From: JASHPR01 sp963833885
GTDB lineage: Bacteria > Actinomycetota > Actinomycetes > Streptosporangiales > Streptosporangiaceae
Assembly (NCBI GenBank): GCA_963833885.1
Contig: CAWHZU010000007.1
Span: 372,001-436,000 of the forward strand
Length of the DNA stretch: 64,000 nucleotides
Reading direction: 5' to 3'
The position numbers and the translations under genes are program-made. Positions within the stretch are counted from its first letter, which is position 1. The number at the start of each line of letters is the position of its first letter. The notes under the pieces were generated by a model, which did not search any database, had not been told where the DNA came from, and saw only the letters and a program-made list of their open reading frames with translations. Of the stretch, positions 24,741 through 33,768 are shown piece by piece.

Positions 24741-25189
24741 ATGCCGGTCCCGGATACCCTTGCGTTCCTGCGCGGCCGGTGGCGGCTCGAGCGGCGGCTG
24801 GACGACCACCGCTCGGGGGTCTGCGGCACGTTCACCGGCGACGCGGAATTCGCCGCCACGGACGACCCCGCGGTGCTGCGCTACGAGGAACGGGGCGAGC
24901 TGCGCTTCGGCGGCCACGCCGGGCCCGCGCGGCGCGCGCTGCTGTGCTCGGGAGCTGCCGGATGGCGGTGCGGAGGTGCGGTTCGCCGACGGGCGCGAGT
25001 TCTACGTGCTCGATCTGCGCTCCGGTATGCTGGCCGGCGCGCCATGGCTGCGGCGCGGACGAGTACATCGTCAGCTTCCAGGTGCGGGCGGCCGGGTGGC
25101 TGGAGGAGTGCTGGCAGGTGACTGGCCCGCTGAAGGCCTATGACAGCATGACGACCCTCCGCCGCCTCGACGTATCGTCTCTGGCATGA
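24741..25189 (+). pseudogene. DUF6314-family protein, broken by two frameshifts
   Basis: From ATG 24741 the protein reads PDTLAFLRGRWRLERRLDD, CGTFTGDAEFA, VLRYEERGELRFGG. Near 24955 the frame must change to continue with RELPDGGAEVRFADGREFYV, and near 25055 again to reach GCGADEYIVSFQV and WQVTGPLKAYDSMTTLRRLD with TGA at 25189. These pieces in order match the DUF6314 family, a single lipocalin-like beta-barrel domain of about 150 residues with unknown role. The last codons overlap the acyl-CoA ligase start as ATGA, so the genes were once coupled. The lesions are small indels and could be sequence errors. Confidence 0.65.
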
Positions 25190-26736
25190 CCGGGCCGGCT
25201 TCGGAGTACGCAGGCACGATCCCGCGGCTGCTGGCGGCCGCGGCCGGCCGCGACCCGGACGGCACCTGGCTGCGCACCGACGACACCACGATGAGCTTCG
25301 CCGAGGCCGCCCAGCGGGTCGGCGGGCTCGCGGAGGTGCTGCGGGCGGCCGGGATCCGGCGCGGCGACCTGGTGATGACGACGGCCCGCACCACCCCGCC
25401 GTACCTGCTGTGCTGGCTGGCCCTGGCCGCGCTGGGCGCCGTGACCGTGCCCGTCAACCCGCGCAGTGCCCCGGCCGAGCTGGCCGGGCTGGCCCGGCAG
25501 ACCCAGCCGCGGATGCTGATCACCGACGCGGGCCTCGCCGGGCTCGTGGCCGCCGCGGGTGTCGCTGGCCTGCTGGAACTAGGCGTACTCGACGCGGACG
25601 CGCTGCTCGCCGCGGCTGCCGAGGCCGGGGATGTGGCGGGGCTGCCGGACGTCGCCAGCCCGGACGACGCGGCGGCGCTGATCCCGACCTCGGGCACGAC
25701 CGGCCGGTCCAAGCTGGTCATCCAGACCCACCGCGCGTACGCCATGGCGGGGGAGGGCTTCCCGTTCTGGATGGAACTCACCGCAGCGGACCGGCTGATG
25801 ACGTCGCTGCCGCTGTTTCACATCAACGCGCCCGCGTACTCGGTGATGGGCTCGCTCGCGTGCGGGGCGGGCCTGGTGCTGCTGCCGCGCTTCTCCGCCA
25901 GCGGGTTCCTGGACGCCGCCCGCAGGCACCGGGCGACGGAGTTCAACGCGATCGGCGCGATGCTGGAGATCCTGATGCGCCAGCCGCCGCGTCCCGACGA
26001 CGCGGACACGCCGCTGCGGCTGTGCTACACCGGCCCGGCGCCGGAGCGGGAGCGGCACCTGGAGATCGAGCAACGGTTCGGGATCCGGATCGTGGTCGGC
26101 TACGCGATGTCCGAGTCACCGTACGGGCTGATCTGGGCGCGGGGGAGCAGGCCGTACGGCACGCTGGGCTCGGTGCGCCAGCATCCGGTGCTCGGCAACG
26201 TGAACGAGGCGCGGGTGGTCTCGGCCGACGGGCGGGTGCTCGGCCCCGGCGAGACCGGCGAGATCGAGCTGCGCAACCCGGTGCTCACGCCGGGGTACCG
26301 GGGGATGCCGGAGGAGACGGCCGCGCTGTTCGACGAGGGCTGGCTGCGTACCGGAGACCTGGTAACCGTCGGTGACGACGGCACGTACACGTTCGTCGGC
26401 CGGCAGAAGGAGGTGCTGCGCCGGCGCGGGGAGAACCTGTCGCCGCTCGAGGTCGAGGAGGTGCTCGAGGCGCACCCCGCGGTGCTGGAGTGCGCGGTCG
26501 TCGGGGTGGAGTCCGACCTGTCCGAGGACGAGGTGAAGGCGTTCGTGGTCCCCGCCGACGGCGCGCGGGTCGACTTTGAGGAGCTGCGCGCGTTCGCCGC
26601 CGGGCGTCTCGCCGCGTTCAAGGTGCCCCGCTACTGGCAGCTCATCGACGAACTGCCGCGCACGCCCACCGCCCGGGTGGCCAAGCACCGCCTGCCCGCG
26701 GGCCATCAGCCGGGGGAGTACGACGCCGAGGCGTGA
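25186..26736 (+). CDS. AMP-dependent acyl-CoA synthetase/ligase
   Basis: The 516-residue enzyme has the ANL-family motifs in order: P-loop LIPTSGTTGRSKLV, LPLFHINAPAYSVMG, the adenine motif VVGYAMSESPYG, GWLRTGDLVTVGDDGTYTFV with the hinge FVGRQKEVLRRRGENLSPLE, and a C-terminal RTPTARVAKHRL with the catalytic Lys. It activates a carboxylic acid as acyl-adenylate and transfers it to CoA; an aromatic, fatty or carnitine-like acid is possible. Being near a LivFGHM-type importer it may activate the imported acid. ATG 25186 overlaps the stop of the DUF6314 remnant. Confidence 0.93.
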   Translation: MTGPASEYAGTIPRLLAAAAGRDPDGTWLRTDDTTMSFAEAAQRVGGLAEVLRAAGIRRGDLVMTTARTTPPYLLCWLALAALGAVTVPVNPRSAPAELAGLARQTQPRMLITDAGLAGLVAAAGVAGLLELGVLDADALLAAAAEAGDVAGLPDVASPDDAAALIPTSGTTGRSKLVIQTHRAYAMAGEGFPFWMELTAADRLMTSLPLFHINAPAYSVMGSLACGAGLVLLPRFSASGFLDAARRHRATEFNAIGAMLEILMRQPPRPDDADTPLRLCYTGPAPERERHLEIEQRFGIRIVVGYAMSESPYGLIWARGSRPYGTLGSVRQHPVLGNVNEARVVSADGRVLGPGETGEIELRNPVLTPGYRGMPEETAALFDEGWLRTGDLVTVGDDGTYTFVGRQKEVLRRRGENLSPLEVEEVLEAHPAVLECAVVGVESDLSEDEVKAFVVPADGARVDFEELRAFAAGRLAAFKVPRYWQLIDELPRTPTARVAKHRLPAGHQPGEYDAEA

Positions 26737-26746
26737 TTCCGGCGGG

Positions 26747-27394
26747 TCAGGTGTCGACGCGGAGGGCGTCGAAGACACCGCGCAGCCGCGTCACGCGATG
26801 CTCGAGCTGGCGCATGGACTCGGCGATCGCGGGATCGGGCCCGCCGGAGGTCTGCCCGGACAGCACCGTGACCATGTCCTCGACCGCGGCCAGGCGCGCC
26901 GAAAGCTCGGCGAGCACCGGGTCCGCGTCGGCGCGGACCGCCTCCGCCGGGGCCAGCGAGTCGCCCAGCTGCGCGCGCAGCATCGTCGCCTGGTCGCTGA
27001 GCTGGCGGGTCTTCGTGTAAAGGTCGACGAAGACCGAGACCTTGGCGCGCAGCACCCAGGGGTCGAACGGCTTGGCGATGTAGTCGACCGCGCCGGCCGA
27101 GTAGCTGCGGAACGCGTAATCGGGCTCGGCGTTGCGCGCGGTCAGGAAGATGATCGGCACGTCGCGGGTCTTGGGGCGGCGCTTGATGTGGGCGGCGGTC
27201 TCGAACCCGTCCATGCCCGGCATCAGCACGTCCAGCAGGATCACCGCGAACTCGTCGCTCAGCAGCGCCTTGAGCGCGGCATCCCCCGACCTCGCCGGCA
27301 CCAGCGTCTGGTTCAGCGAGCTGAGGATCGCCTCGAGCGCGATGATGTTCTCCGCGCGGTCGTCAACCAGAAGGATGTTGGCCTTCTCTGCCAC
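26747..27394 (-). CDS. Response regulator, REC domain with helical C-terminus
   Basis: The 215-residue protein starts with a receiver domain: ANILLVDDRAENIIALEAIL (acidic pair Asp11-Asp12), phosphoacceptor Asp55 in ILLDVLMPGMDG, IIFLTARN and the switch Lys in YIAKPFDPWVLRAKV. After residue 125 it is helical and coiled-coil-like, with no DNA-binding domain, so it signals by protein contact. GTG 27394 has GGAG seven bases upstream and follows the stop of the histidine kinase gene by 10 bases, so both form one operon. The kinase encoded upstream is the obvious partner. Confidence 0.9.
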   Translation of the reverse strand: MAEKANILLVDDRAENIIALEAILSSLNQTLVPARSGDAALKALLSDEFAVILLDVLMPGMDGFETAAHIKRRPKTRDVPIIFLTARNAEPDYAFRSYSAGAVDYIAKPFDPWVLRAKVSVFVDLYTKTRQLSDQATMLRAQLGDSLAPAEAVRADADPVLAELSARLAAVEDMVTVLSGQTSGGPDPAIAESMRQLEHRVTRLRGVFDALRVDT

Positions 27395-27404
27395 CTGGGT
27401 GCTC

Positions 27405-30400
27405 CTAGCGCGTGTTGGCGTGGGCAACGGCGCGTAAGCTGCCTGGCCCGCCGCTGCGCCGCAGCCAATGTCGCATCAGCTGCAGAAGGTGATCGGTCTC
27501 CACCGGCTTGGGGAAGTAGTCGGAGGCCCCCGCCTTGATGCTCTTCTCCCGGTCGCCCTTCATCGCCTTGGCGGTGAGCGCGATGATCGGCAGGTCGGCG
27601 AACTGCGGCATCTTCCTGATGGCCCGCATCGTCGCGTTCCCGTCAAGTTCCGGCATCATCACATCCATCAGCACCAGCGAGATGTCCTCGTTGCGCTCCA
27701 GCGACTCTATCCCGGCACGTCCATTTTCCGCATATAGGACCTCGGCCCCAAACCGCTCGAAGACGCCCGTGAGGGCGAAGACGCTGCGCGCGTCGTCGTC
27801 GACGATCAGGATCCGCGCCCCGTTCAGCACGTCCTCGCCGTCGCCCGCCACGGGCACCGTGGCCTCGCTCATGATCACGCCGGGAGTGTCCGGGATCGCA
27901 AGCGTGTCGACCATCGCCGCGCCCGGGTCCTTCGCGGCTCCCGGCGGGCGCCCGGTCGGCAGGTACAGCGTGAACGTGCTGCCCTTGCCCAGCCGGCTGG
28001 ACGCGCGGATCTCCCCGCCGAGCAGCCGGGCGATGTCGCGGCTGATCGACAGGCCGAGCCCGGTCCCGCCGTAGCGCCGGCTGGTCGTCCCGTCGGCCTG
28101 GGTGAACGCGTCGAAGATCGTGCCGAGCTTCTGCCTGGCTATGCCCACGCCGGTGTCGGACACGGCGAACGCGACGACGTCGGATGCGCCCCGGAGCGCG
28201 CCGGCGAACTCCACCTCGCCAGCCAGCGCGATCGTGAGCTTGACCTCGCCGACCGAGGTGAACTTGACCGCGTTGGACAGCAGGTTGCGCAGGATCTGCT
28301 CGAGCCGCTGCTCGTCCACGTAGAGGCAGTCCGGCGTGCCGCCGCGTACTTCGACGCTGAAGCCGAGGCCCTGATCTTTGGCCATCGGCCGGAACGTGGC
28401 GTCGACGTAATCGGTGAGCGCCGCGAGCTGCAGGTCGGCGGGGTTGACGTCCATCTTGCCCGCCTCGACCTTGGACAGGTCCAGGATGTCGTTGATCAGC
28501 TGCAGCAGGTCGGACCCGGCCGCGTGGATCGTGCGGGCGAAGTCCACCTGCTGGCCGGTGAGGTTGCCGTCCTGGTTCTCGGACAGCAGCTTGGCCAGGA
28601 CCAGCAGGCTGTTCAGCGGCGTGCGCAGCTCGTGCGACATGTTCGCGAGGAAGTCGGACTTGTACCGCGACGAGATCGCCAGCTGCTGGGCGCGTTCCTC
28701 CAGGGTCTGCCGTGCCTGCTCGATCTGGCGGTTCTGCACCTCGATCGCGCTGTTCTGCTTGGCGAGCAGCGCGGCCTTCTCCTCGAGCTCCGCGTTGGAC
28801 CTGCGCAGCTCGGCTTGCTGGCGCTGCAGCTCGACGGAGCGCTCCTGAAGCTGCGTGGTGAGCCGCTGCGACTCGCTGAGCAGCGACTCGGTCCGGGAGC
28901 TGGCCATGATCGTGTTGATCGCCACGCCGATGGTCCCGACGAACTGGTCGAAGAACGCGAGGTGGACGTCGCTGAACCGGGTCAGCGACGCGATCTCGAG
29001 CACACCGAGCACCTGGTCCTCGAACAGGATCGGCAGCACCGCCACGCTCACCGGCGCTGCCTGGCCGAGTCCCGACCCGACCTTGAGGTAGCCGGCGGGC
29101 GCGTCGCTGATCACGATCGGCGTGCGCTCGATGGCCGCCTGGCCGGCCAGGCCCTCGCCCGCCGCGAACCGGGTGAGCCCGCCCTTCATGAAGCCGTACG
29201 TGGCGATGCGGGTGAACTCGAAACCCTGGTGCTGGCCACGCGGCATCGCCGCGTCGTTGGCGAGGTAGATCGCACCGTACTGGGCGGACGTGAGCGGGGT
29301 CAGCTCGCCGAGGATCAGGCGGGCCAGCTCCAGCAGGTCGCGGTGGCCCTGCATCAGGCCCGCGATCCTGGCGAGGTTGGTCTTCAGCCAGTCCTGCTCC
29401 TGGTTGGCCCGGGTGGTCGAGCGCAGGTTGGCGACCATCAGGTTGACGTTGTCCTTGAGCTCGGCGACCTCGCCGCGCGCCGCGACCTCGACCGACTGGG
29501 TCAGGTCGCCCTCGGCGACCGCGCTGGCCACGGCACCGATCGCGCGCACCTGCGTGGTCAGGTTGCTGGCCAGCTCGTTAACGCTCTCGGTCAGGCGCTT
29601 CCAGGTGCCCGACACGTCGCGCACCTCGGCCTGGCCGCCGAGCCGGCCCTCGCTGCCGACCTCGCGGGCCACCCGGGTGACCTCAGAGGCGAACGCGGAC
29701 AGCTGGTCGACCATGGTGTTGAGCGTGGTCTTCAGCTCCAGGATCTCGCCGCGCGCGTTCACGTCGATCTTCTTGGTCAGGTCACCGTTGGCGACGGCAG
29801 TCGCGACCTGGGCGATGTTGCGGACCTGGCCGGTGAGGTTGTTCGCCATGAAGTTGACGTTGTCGGTCAGGTCCTGCCACACGCCGGAGACGCCGCGGAC
29901 GTAGGCCTGGCCGCCGAGCCGGCCTTCGGTGCCGACCTCGCGGGATACCCGGGTGACCTCGTCGGCGAACGCGGACAGCTGGTCGACCATCGTGTTGATG
30001 GTCGTCTTGAGCTCGAGGATCTCGCCGCGCGCGTTCACGTCGATCTTCTTGGTCAGGTCACCGGTGGCGACCGCGGTGGTGACCTGGGCGATGTTGCGGA
30101 CCTGGCCGGTGAGGTTGTCGGCCATGACGTTGACGTTGTCGGTGAGGTCTTTCCAGACCCCGGAGACGCCGCGGACGTAGGCCTGGCCGCCGAGCCGGCC
30201 TTCGGTGCCGACCTCGCGGGATACCCGGGTGACCTCGTCGGCGAACGCGGACAGCTGCTCGACCATGGTGTTGAGCGTGGTCTTCAGCTCGAGGATCTCA
30301 CCGCGCGCGTCGACGTCGATCTTCTTCGACAGGTCGCCGTTGGCGACGGCGGTCGCGACCTGGGCGATGTTGCGGACCTGGCCGGTGAGGTTGTCGGCCA

Positions 30401-31034
30401 TGACGTTGACGTTGTCGGTGAGGTCTTTCCAGACCCCGGAGACGCCGCGGACGTAGGCCTGGCCGCCGAGCCGGCCTTCGGTGCCGACCTCGCGGGATAC
30501 CCGGGTGACCTCGTCGGCGAACGCGGACAGCTGATCGACCAGCATGTTCACGGTCTGCTTGAGCTGCAGCATCTCTCCGGTGGCCTCGACCGTCACCTTG
30601 CCGGTGAGGTCGCCGCGGGCCACCGCGGTCGTGATGAGCGCGATGTCGCGCACCTGGGCGGCGGTCTGCGCGGCCTCCGAGGTCACCGAGGCCAGCTGGC
30701 CCCCGACGTCGTCGGCTAGCTGCAGGATCTCGCCCAGCAGGGGGTCGGCCGTGGTGACGGCCTCGTGCTCGCCGGCGGTCTCCGCACACGAGCGGAAGTC
30801 GCCGCGCGCGAACTCGGCAAGCCTCGCCCGGATCGGCTCGAGGTCGGCCTCGGTATACCTGGCGCCGCCCCTGGCCGAGCCGTTACCGCCGGACCCGTGG
30901 CTGCCGGAGCCGTTGCCGCCGGACCCGTTGCCGCCGGAACTCTTGCCGTCGCCCGAGCGGCCGCCGCCCCCGCCGTTACCAAGCCCTGTCTGGTTCTGTC
31001 TAATGACGCGAGAACTGGCCGTGGTCTCGGTCAT
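27405..31034 (-). CDS. Cytosolic hybrid histidine kinase with tandem HAMP repeats (Nik1-like, group III layout)
   Basis: The 1209-residue protein has: a Gly/Ser/Asn-rich N-terminus (residues 18-60); four 92-residue HAMP units (128-495) plus a fifth partial unit (496-545); GAF domain (about 565-712); coiled coil (716-785); HisKA with His801 in NMSHELRTPLNS; HATPase with N box RNLLSNAVKFT, G1 DTGVGIA and G2 GTGLGLSI; and a C-terminal receiver with Asp1124 in LMDVMMPELDG. No membrane helix is present, so it senses inside the cell. The layout resembles fungal Nik1/Os-1 osmosensing kinases and their bacterial relatives. ATG 31034 has GGAGGAGAGG eight bases upstream. It is cotranscribed with the response regulator and divergent from a SpoIIE phosphatase. 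Confidence 0.93.
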   Translation of the reverse strand: MTETTASSRVIRQNQTGLGNGGGGGRSGDGKSSGGNGSGGNGSGSHGSGGNGSARGGARYTEADLEPIRARLAEFARGDFRSCAETAGEHEAVTTADPLLGEILQLADDVGGQLASVTSEAAQTAAQVRDIALITTAVARGDLTGKVTVEATGEMLQLKQTVNMLVDQLSAFADEVTRVSREVGTEGRLGGQAYVRGVSGVWKDLTDNVNVMADNLTGQVRNIAQVATAVANGDLSKKIDVDARGEILELKTTLNTMVEQLSAFADEVTRVSREVGTEGRLGGQAYVRGVSGVWKDLTDNVNVMADNLTGQVRNIAQVTTAVATGDLTKKIDVNARGEILELKTTINTMVDQLSAFADEVTRVSREVGTEGRLGGQAYVRGVSGVWQDLTDNVNFMANNLTGQVRNIAQVATAVANGDLTKKIDVNARGEILELKTTLNTMVDQLSAFASEVTRVAREVGSEGRLGGQAEVRDVSGTWKRLTESVNELASNLTTQVRAIGAVASAVAEGDLTQSVEVAARGEVAELKDNVNLMVANLRSTTRANQEQDWLKTNLARIAGLMQGHRDLLELARLILGELTPLTSAQYGAIYLANDAAMPRGQHQGFEFTRIATYGFMKGGLTRFAAGEGLAGQAAIERTPIVISDAPAGYLKVGSGLGQAAPVSVAVLPILFEDQVLGVLEIASLTRFSDVHLAFFDQFVGTIGVAINTIMASSRTESLLSESQRLTTQLQERSVELQRQQAELRRSNAELEEKAALLAKQNSAIEVQNRQIEQARQTLEERAQQLAISSRYKSDFLANMSHELRTPLNSLLVLAKLLSENQDGNLTGQQVDFARTIHAAGSDLLQLINDILDLSKVEAGKMDVNPADLQLAALTDYVDATFRPMAKDQGLGFSVEVRGGTPDCLYVDEQRLEQILRNLLSNAVKFTSVGEVKLTIALAGEVEFAGALRGASDVVAFAVSDTGVGIARQKLGTIFDAFTQADGTTSRRYGGTGLGLSISRDIARLLGGEIRASSRLGKGSTFTLYLPTGRPPGAAKDPGAAMVDTLAIPDTPGVIMSEATVPVAGDGEDVLNGARILIVDDDARSVFALTGVFERFGAEVLYAENGRAGIESLERNEDISLVLMDVMMPELDGNATMRAIRKMPQFADLPIIALTAKAMKGDREKSIKAGASDYFPKPVETDHLLQLMRHWLRRSGGPGSLRAVAHANTR
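29550..30653 (-). repeat. Four tandem 276-bp repeats encoding HAMP units
   Basis: Residues 128-495 of the kinase are four copies of a 92-residue unit (VR.IA..TAVA.GDL, then ARGEILELKTT and VSREVGTEGRLGGQAYVRGV). The 276-base period shows directly in the DNA, for example GTTGCGGACCTGG at 30093 and 30369. Copies 1-3 are nearly identical at the DNA level in their second halves; copy 4 is more diverged. This makes copy-number change by recombination likely. Confidence 0.85.
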
Positions 31035-31174
31035 CGCGTGTCCTCTCCTCCGCCCATGGCCCACACTGCCCGGCCTGGCAGGTGCGGGATTGGACTGCGC
31101 TTCCCGGATGTGCCAATGTCACGAGTCTGCCACGATAGGAAGGTCAGCCGGCAGCGTTTGCACCGGGAAGGCAT

Positions 31175-33358
31175 GTGGACGGACGCCAGAACCTCGTCGC
31201 TGCCGCGGACTTTGACCCCGAGCCCTCCGCGGCCGCTGCGGCGCGCCGTTTTGTCCGCGAAACGCTCATTTCGAGTGGTTTGCCCGTCGACGACGATGCC
31301 ATATCCGACGCGGTGCTGCTAACCAGCGAACTGGTCACCAACGCCGTCGTGCACGCCGGGACGCCGGTGCAGCTGACCTGCAGGCTGAACGGGACGAATA
31401 TCGAAGTATCAGTCCTGGACCGGCATCCGGCGAGGGTGATACCCGACCCGCCGGGCGCCACGGCGGTCGTGGACCGGCCGAGCGGCCGAGGTCTGCTGCT
31501 GCCCGCGGCGCTTTCCGCGTCATGGGGCGTGACGTACGCGGCCTCGGCCAAGGCGGTCTGGTTTCGCCTCGGCCCCGATGCCGGCCCGGACGCCGGGCCA
31601 GACCTGGGGGCGGACACTGGGTCAGATGCCGCCGAGGCCGATGCGCCGTCGGTGAGGGCCTCGGCGCGGCGCCGCATCACCGACCTGCTCCAGCTCGGAT
31701 ACGACGAGCTGCTCGGGCACGCCGTCGAGCTCGCACGCGACGCCGCGGCCGCCGACGCCGCCTACGCGCTGATAGCCGACGAGGATGGCGAGCTTCGGAT
31801 GCGTGCGGCGGTCGGCGGCGGGATACCGCAGCTCCAGGCCGACGATGAGGACTCCGGCGCCCGGCCCGCCGGGATGGCCACGTTCCTCGACCTTTACAAC
31901 AGGTTCTCCCAACGCGGAACCGACCTCGCGCAAGTGCAGAACGAGCCGCTGCATTCGCTGCTGACCGTGCCGCTGGCGGCCGACAGCCGGGTGATCGGGA
32001 TGCTCGCGGTGGCGTCGGCCGAGCCGGACCGGTTCACCCAGGCGGACCTGGCCCGGGTGCAGGACGTGGCCGACCGGATGGCGGTGCCGCTCGAGCGGGC
32101 CAGGCTCGCCGAGCATGACCGGATCCGCCGGGCCCGGCTCAGCTTCCTCGCCGAAGCCAGCGACCTGCTGGCCGGCAACCTTGACCAGGAGAAGACCGTC
32201 GCGCTGGCCGCCCAGTTGGTCGTGCCCCGGCTCGCGGCCTGGTGCGCCGCGCTGCTGCCGGGCGAGGACGGTGAGCTCAGCCCGGCCTACGTGTGGCACG
32301 CCGATGAATCCCTGATCGACGCGCTCACTGGCCTGCTCAACGAGGCGCCCGCGCTCCAGGTGCGGCCCGGCGAGGGCCCGCGGGAATGGTCGCTCAACGC
32401 GGCCGCGGCATCGCCGGCGCGGGATCTCGGGTCCGCCGCGGCGGCCGAACTGGCCTCGGATCCGGCCTGGTGCCTGCCGCTGGTGGCACGCGACCGCAGC
32501 CTGGGGATCTTCCTGATCGGGCGCCCCCGCGAGGGAGCCCTGGCCAGGGAAGCCGTGGAGCTCGCCGAGGACCTGACCAGGCGGGTCGCGCTGGCCCTGG
32601 ACAATGCCAGGCTCTACTCGGAACAGCTGCAGGCCACCAACGCGCTGCAGCGCAGCCTGCTGCCGCCGGAACTGCCGGACATTCCCGGCGTGGAGCTGGC
32701 CGCCGGGTACGAAGCCGCCGGCGAGGGCAATGAGGTCGGCGGCGACTTCTACGACGTGTTCGAGGTGACGCCGGGCCGCTGGCGGTTCGCGATCGGCGAC
32801 GTCTGCGGCAAGGGGCCGGAAGCCGCTGCGGTGACCGGCCTGACCCGGCACGCGCTGCGGATCCTGGCCCGGGAAGGCCATGACGTCCCGACCGTGCTCG
32901 AGCGGCTGAACGCGCTCATCGTCGATGAGGGCTCCCGGGCGCGGTTCATCACGCTGATCCACGGTGAGCTCAGGCCGGCGTCGGCTTCCGGCGAGGCGGC
33001 CGTCGTGTCCCTGGTCTGCGCCGGCCATCCCCAGCCGCTGGTGCTGCGCTCGGCCGGCGGCGTCGAGGCCGTGGCGGAGCCGCAGCCGCTGCTCGGGGTG
33101 CTGGACGGCGTCACGTTCGAGCAGAACACCTTCCGGCTGTCCCCGGGCGACGTGCTGCTCTGCGTGACCGACGGGGTGACCGAGCGCCGCTGCGGTGACC
33201 GGCTGCTCGATGACGACGACGGGCTGCGGGATCTGCTCGGCGATTGCCCGGATCTTAACGCCGGATCGGTTGTCGCCAGAATCCGGCGCACGGTGCGCGA
33301 ATTTGGCCCAGATCCGCCCACCGATGATCTAGCGCTGCTCGTGTTCCGCGGACTCTAG
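31175..33358 (+). CDS. SpoIIE/RsbU-type PP2C phosphatase with RsbW-like kinase domain and GAF domains
   Basis: The 727-residue protein begins with an anti-sigma-type HATPase (about residues 12-128; N box LLTSELVTNAVVHAG), continues with two GAF-like regions (about 150-310 and 325-480) and ends with a PP2C/SpoIIE domain (about 505-725: YEAAGEGNEVGGDFYDVFEV, AIGDVCGKGPEAAAV, LLCVTDGVTERR). It could both phosphorylate and dephosphorylate an anti-sigma-factor antagonist in a partner-switching pathway. No sigma factor or antagonist gene is adjacent. GTG 31175 is preceded by GGGAAGG at short spacing. It is divergent from the hybrid kinase and may act in the same stress response. Confidence 0.9.
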   Translation: MDGRQNLVAAADFDPEPSAAAAARRFVRETLISSGLPVDDDAISDAVLLTSELVTNAVVHAGTPVQLTCRLNGTNIEVSVLDRHPARVIPDPPGATAVVDRPSGRGLLLPAALSASWGVTYAASAKAVWFRLGPDAGPDAGPDLGADTGSDAAEADAPSVRASARRRITDLLQLGYDELLGHAVELARDAAAADAAYALIADEDGELRMRAAVGGGIPQLQADDEDSGARPAGMATFLDLYNRFSQRGTDLAQVQNEPLHSLLTVPLAADSRVIGMLAVASAEPDRFTQADLARVQDVADRMAVPLERARLAEHDRIRRARLSFLAEASDLLAGNLDQEKTVALAAQLVVPRLAAWCAALLPGEDGELSPAYVWHADESLIDALTGLLNEAPALQVRPGEGPREWSLNAAAASPARDLGSAAAAELASDPAWCLPLVARDRSLGIFLIGRPREGALAREAVELAEDLTRRVALALDNARLYSEQLQATNALQRSLLPPELPDIPGVELAAGYEAAGEGNEVGGDFYDVFEVTPGRWRFAIGDVCGKGPEAAAVTGLTRHALRILAREGHDVPTVLERLNALIVDEGSRARFITLIHGELRPASASGEAAVVSLVCAGHPQPLVLRSAGGVEAVAEPQPLLGVLDGVTFEQNTFRLSPGDVLLCVTDGVTERRCGDRLLDDDDGLRDLLGDCPDLNAGSVVARIRRTVREFGPDPPTDDLALLVFRGL

Positions 33359-33462
33359 GCTGCGCTCGCATACCGCCGTGACCTGCGATGTTTCCGCGCA
33401 TTAGGGATTCCCCTACGCGCAATATTAAAGGGAAGTACTCCACTTAGCGCCGCCGCTCTGAT

Positions 33463-33768
33463 ATGAACAAATCATGGCCACAGAGCTATGACGAAAGGGG
33501 GGCGTGGCGCGGTATGGGTGCAGCAGAACTCGCAGACGCCGGCATCGAGGCGCTCGGGGAGATTTTCCCCGGCTGGCGCATCTGGACTGATCTAGGTACG
33601 GGCTGGCACGCGTGCCGACGTGGCGGCTTCATTCAGGACTACCATCAGGGCGCCCCGGCGTTCTACGTGCACGCGGCGAGCGCCGGCGAGCTCGCTGTCC
33701 AGCTTCGCTGGCAGGAAGCCGCCGAAGCGCACGCCCCGTACGGTTGCTCTAGCCGGATAACGGCCTAA
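33463..33768 (+). CDS. Small hypothetical protein
   Basis: A 101-residue soluble protein, W-rich (GEIFPGWRIWTDLGTGWHAC), with no recognised family. The tryptophan-rich strand pattern followed by a short helix, AGELAVQLRWQEAAEAH, resembles small actinomycete proteins of unknown role. The start is uncertain: ATG 33463 has no good ribosome site, while ATG 33514 (MGAAELADAGIEAL) has a G-run about a dozen bases upstream. Its end overlaps the converging gene by 4 bases. Confidence 0.5.
   Translation: MNKSWPQSYDERGAWRGMGAAELADAGIEALGEIFPGWRIWTDLGTGWHACRRGGFIQDYHQGAPAFYVHAASAGELAVQLRWQEAAEAHAPYGCSSRITA

Noticed and set aside
28524..30719. 731-codon forward frame over the hybrid kinase
   Set aside because: It repeats only because the HAMP DNA repeats; the reverse frame has all kinase motifs and a good ribosome site.
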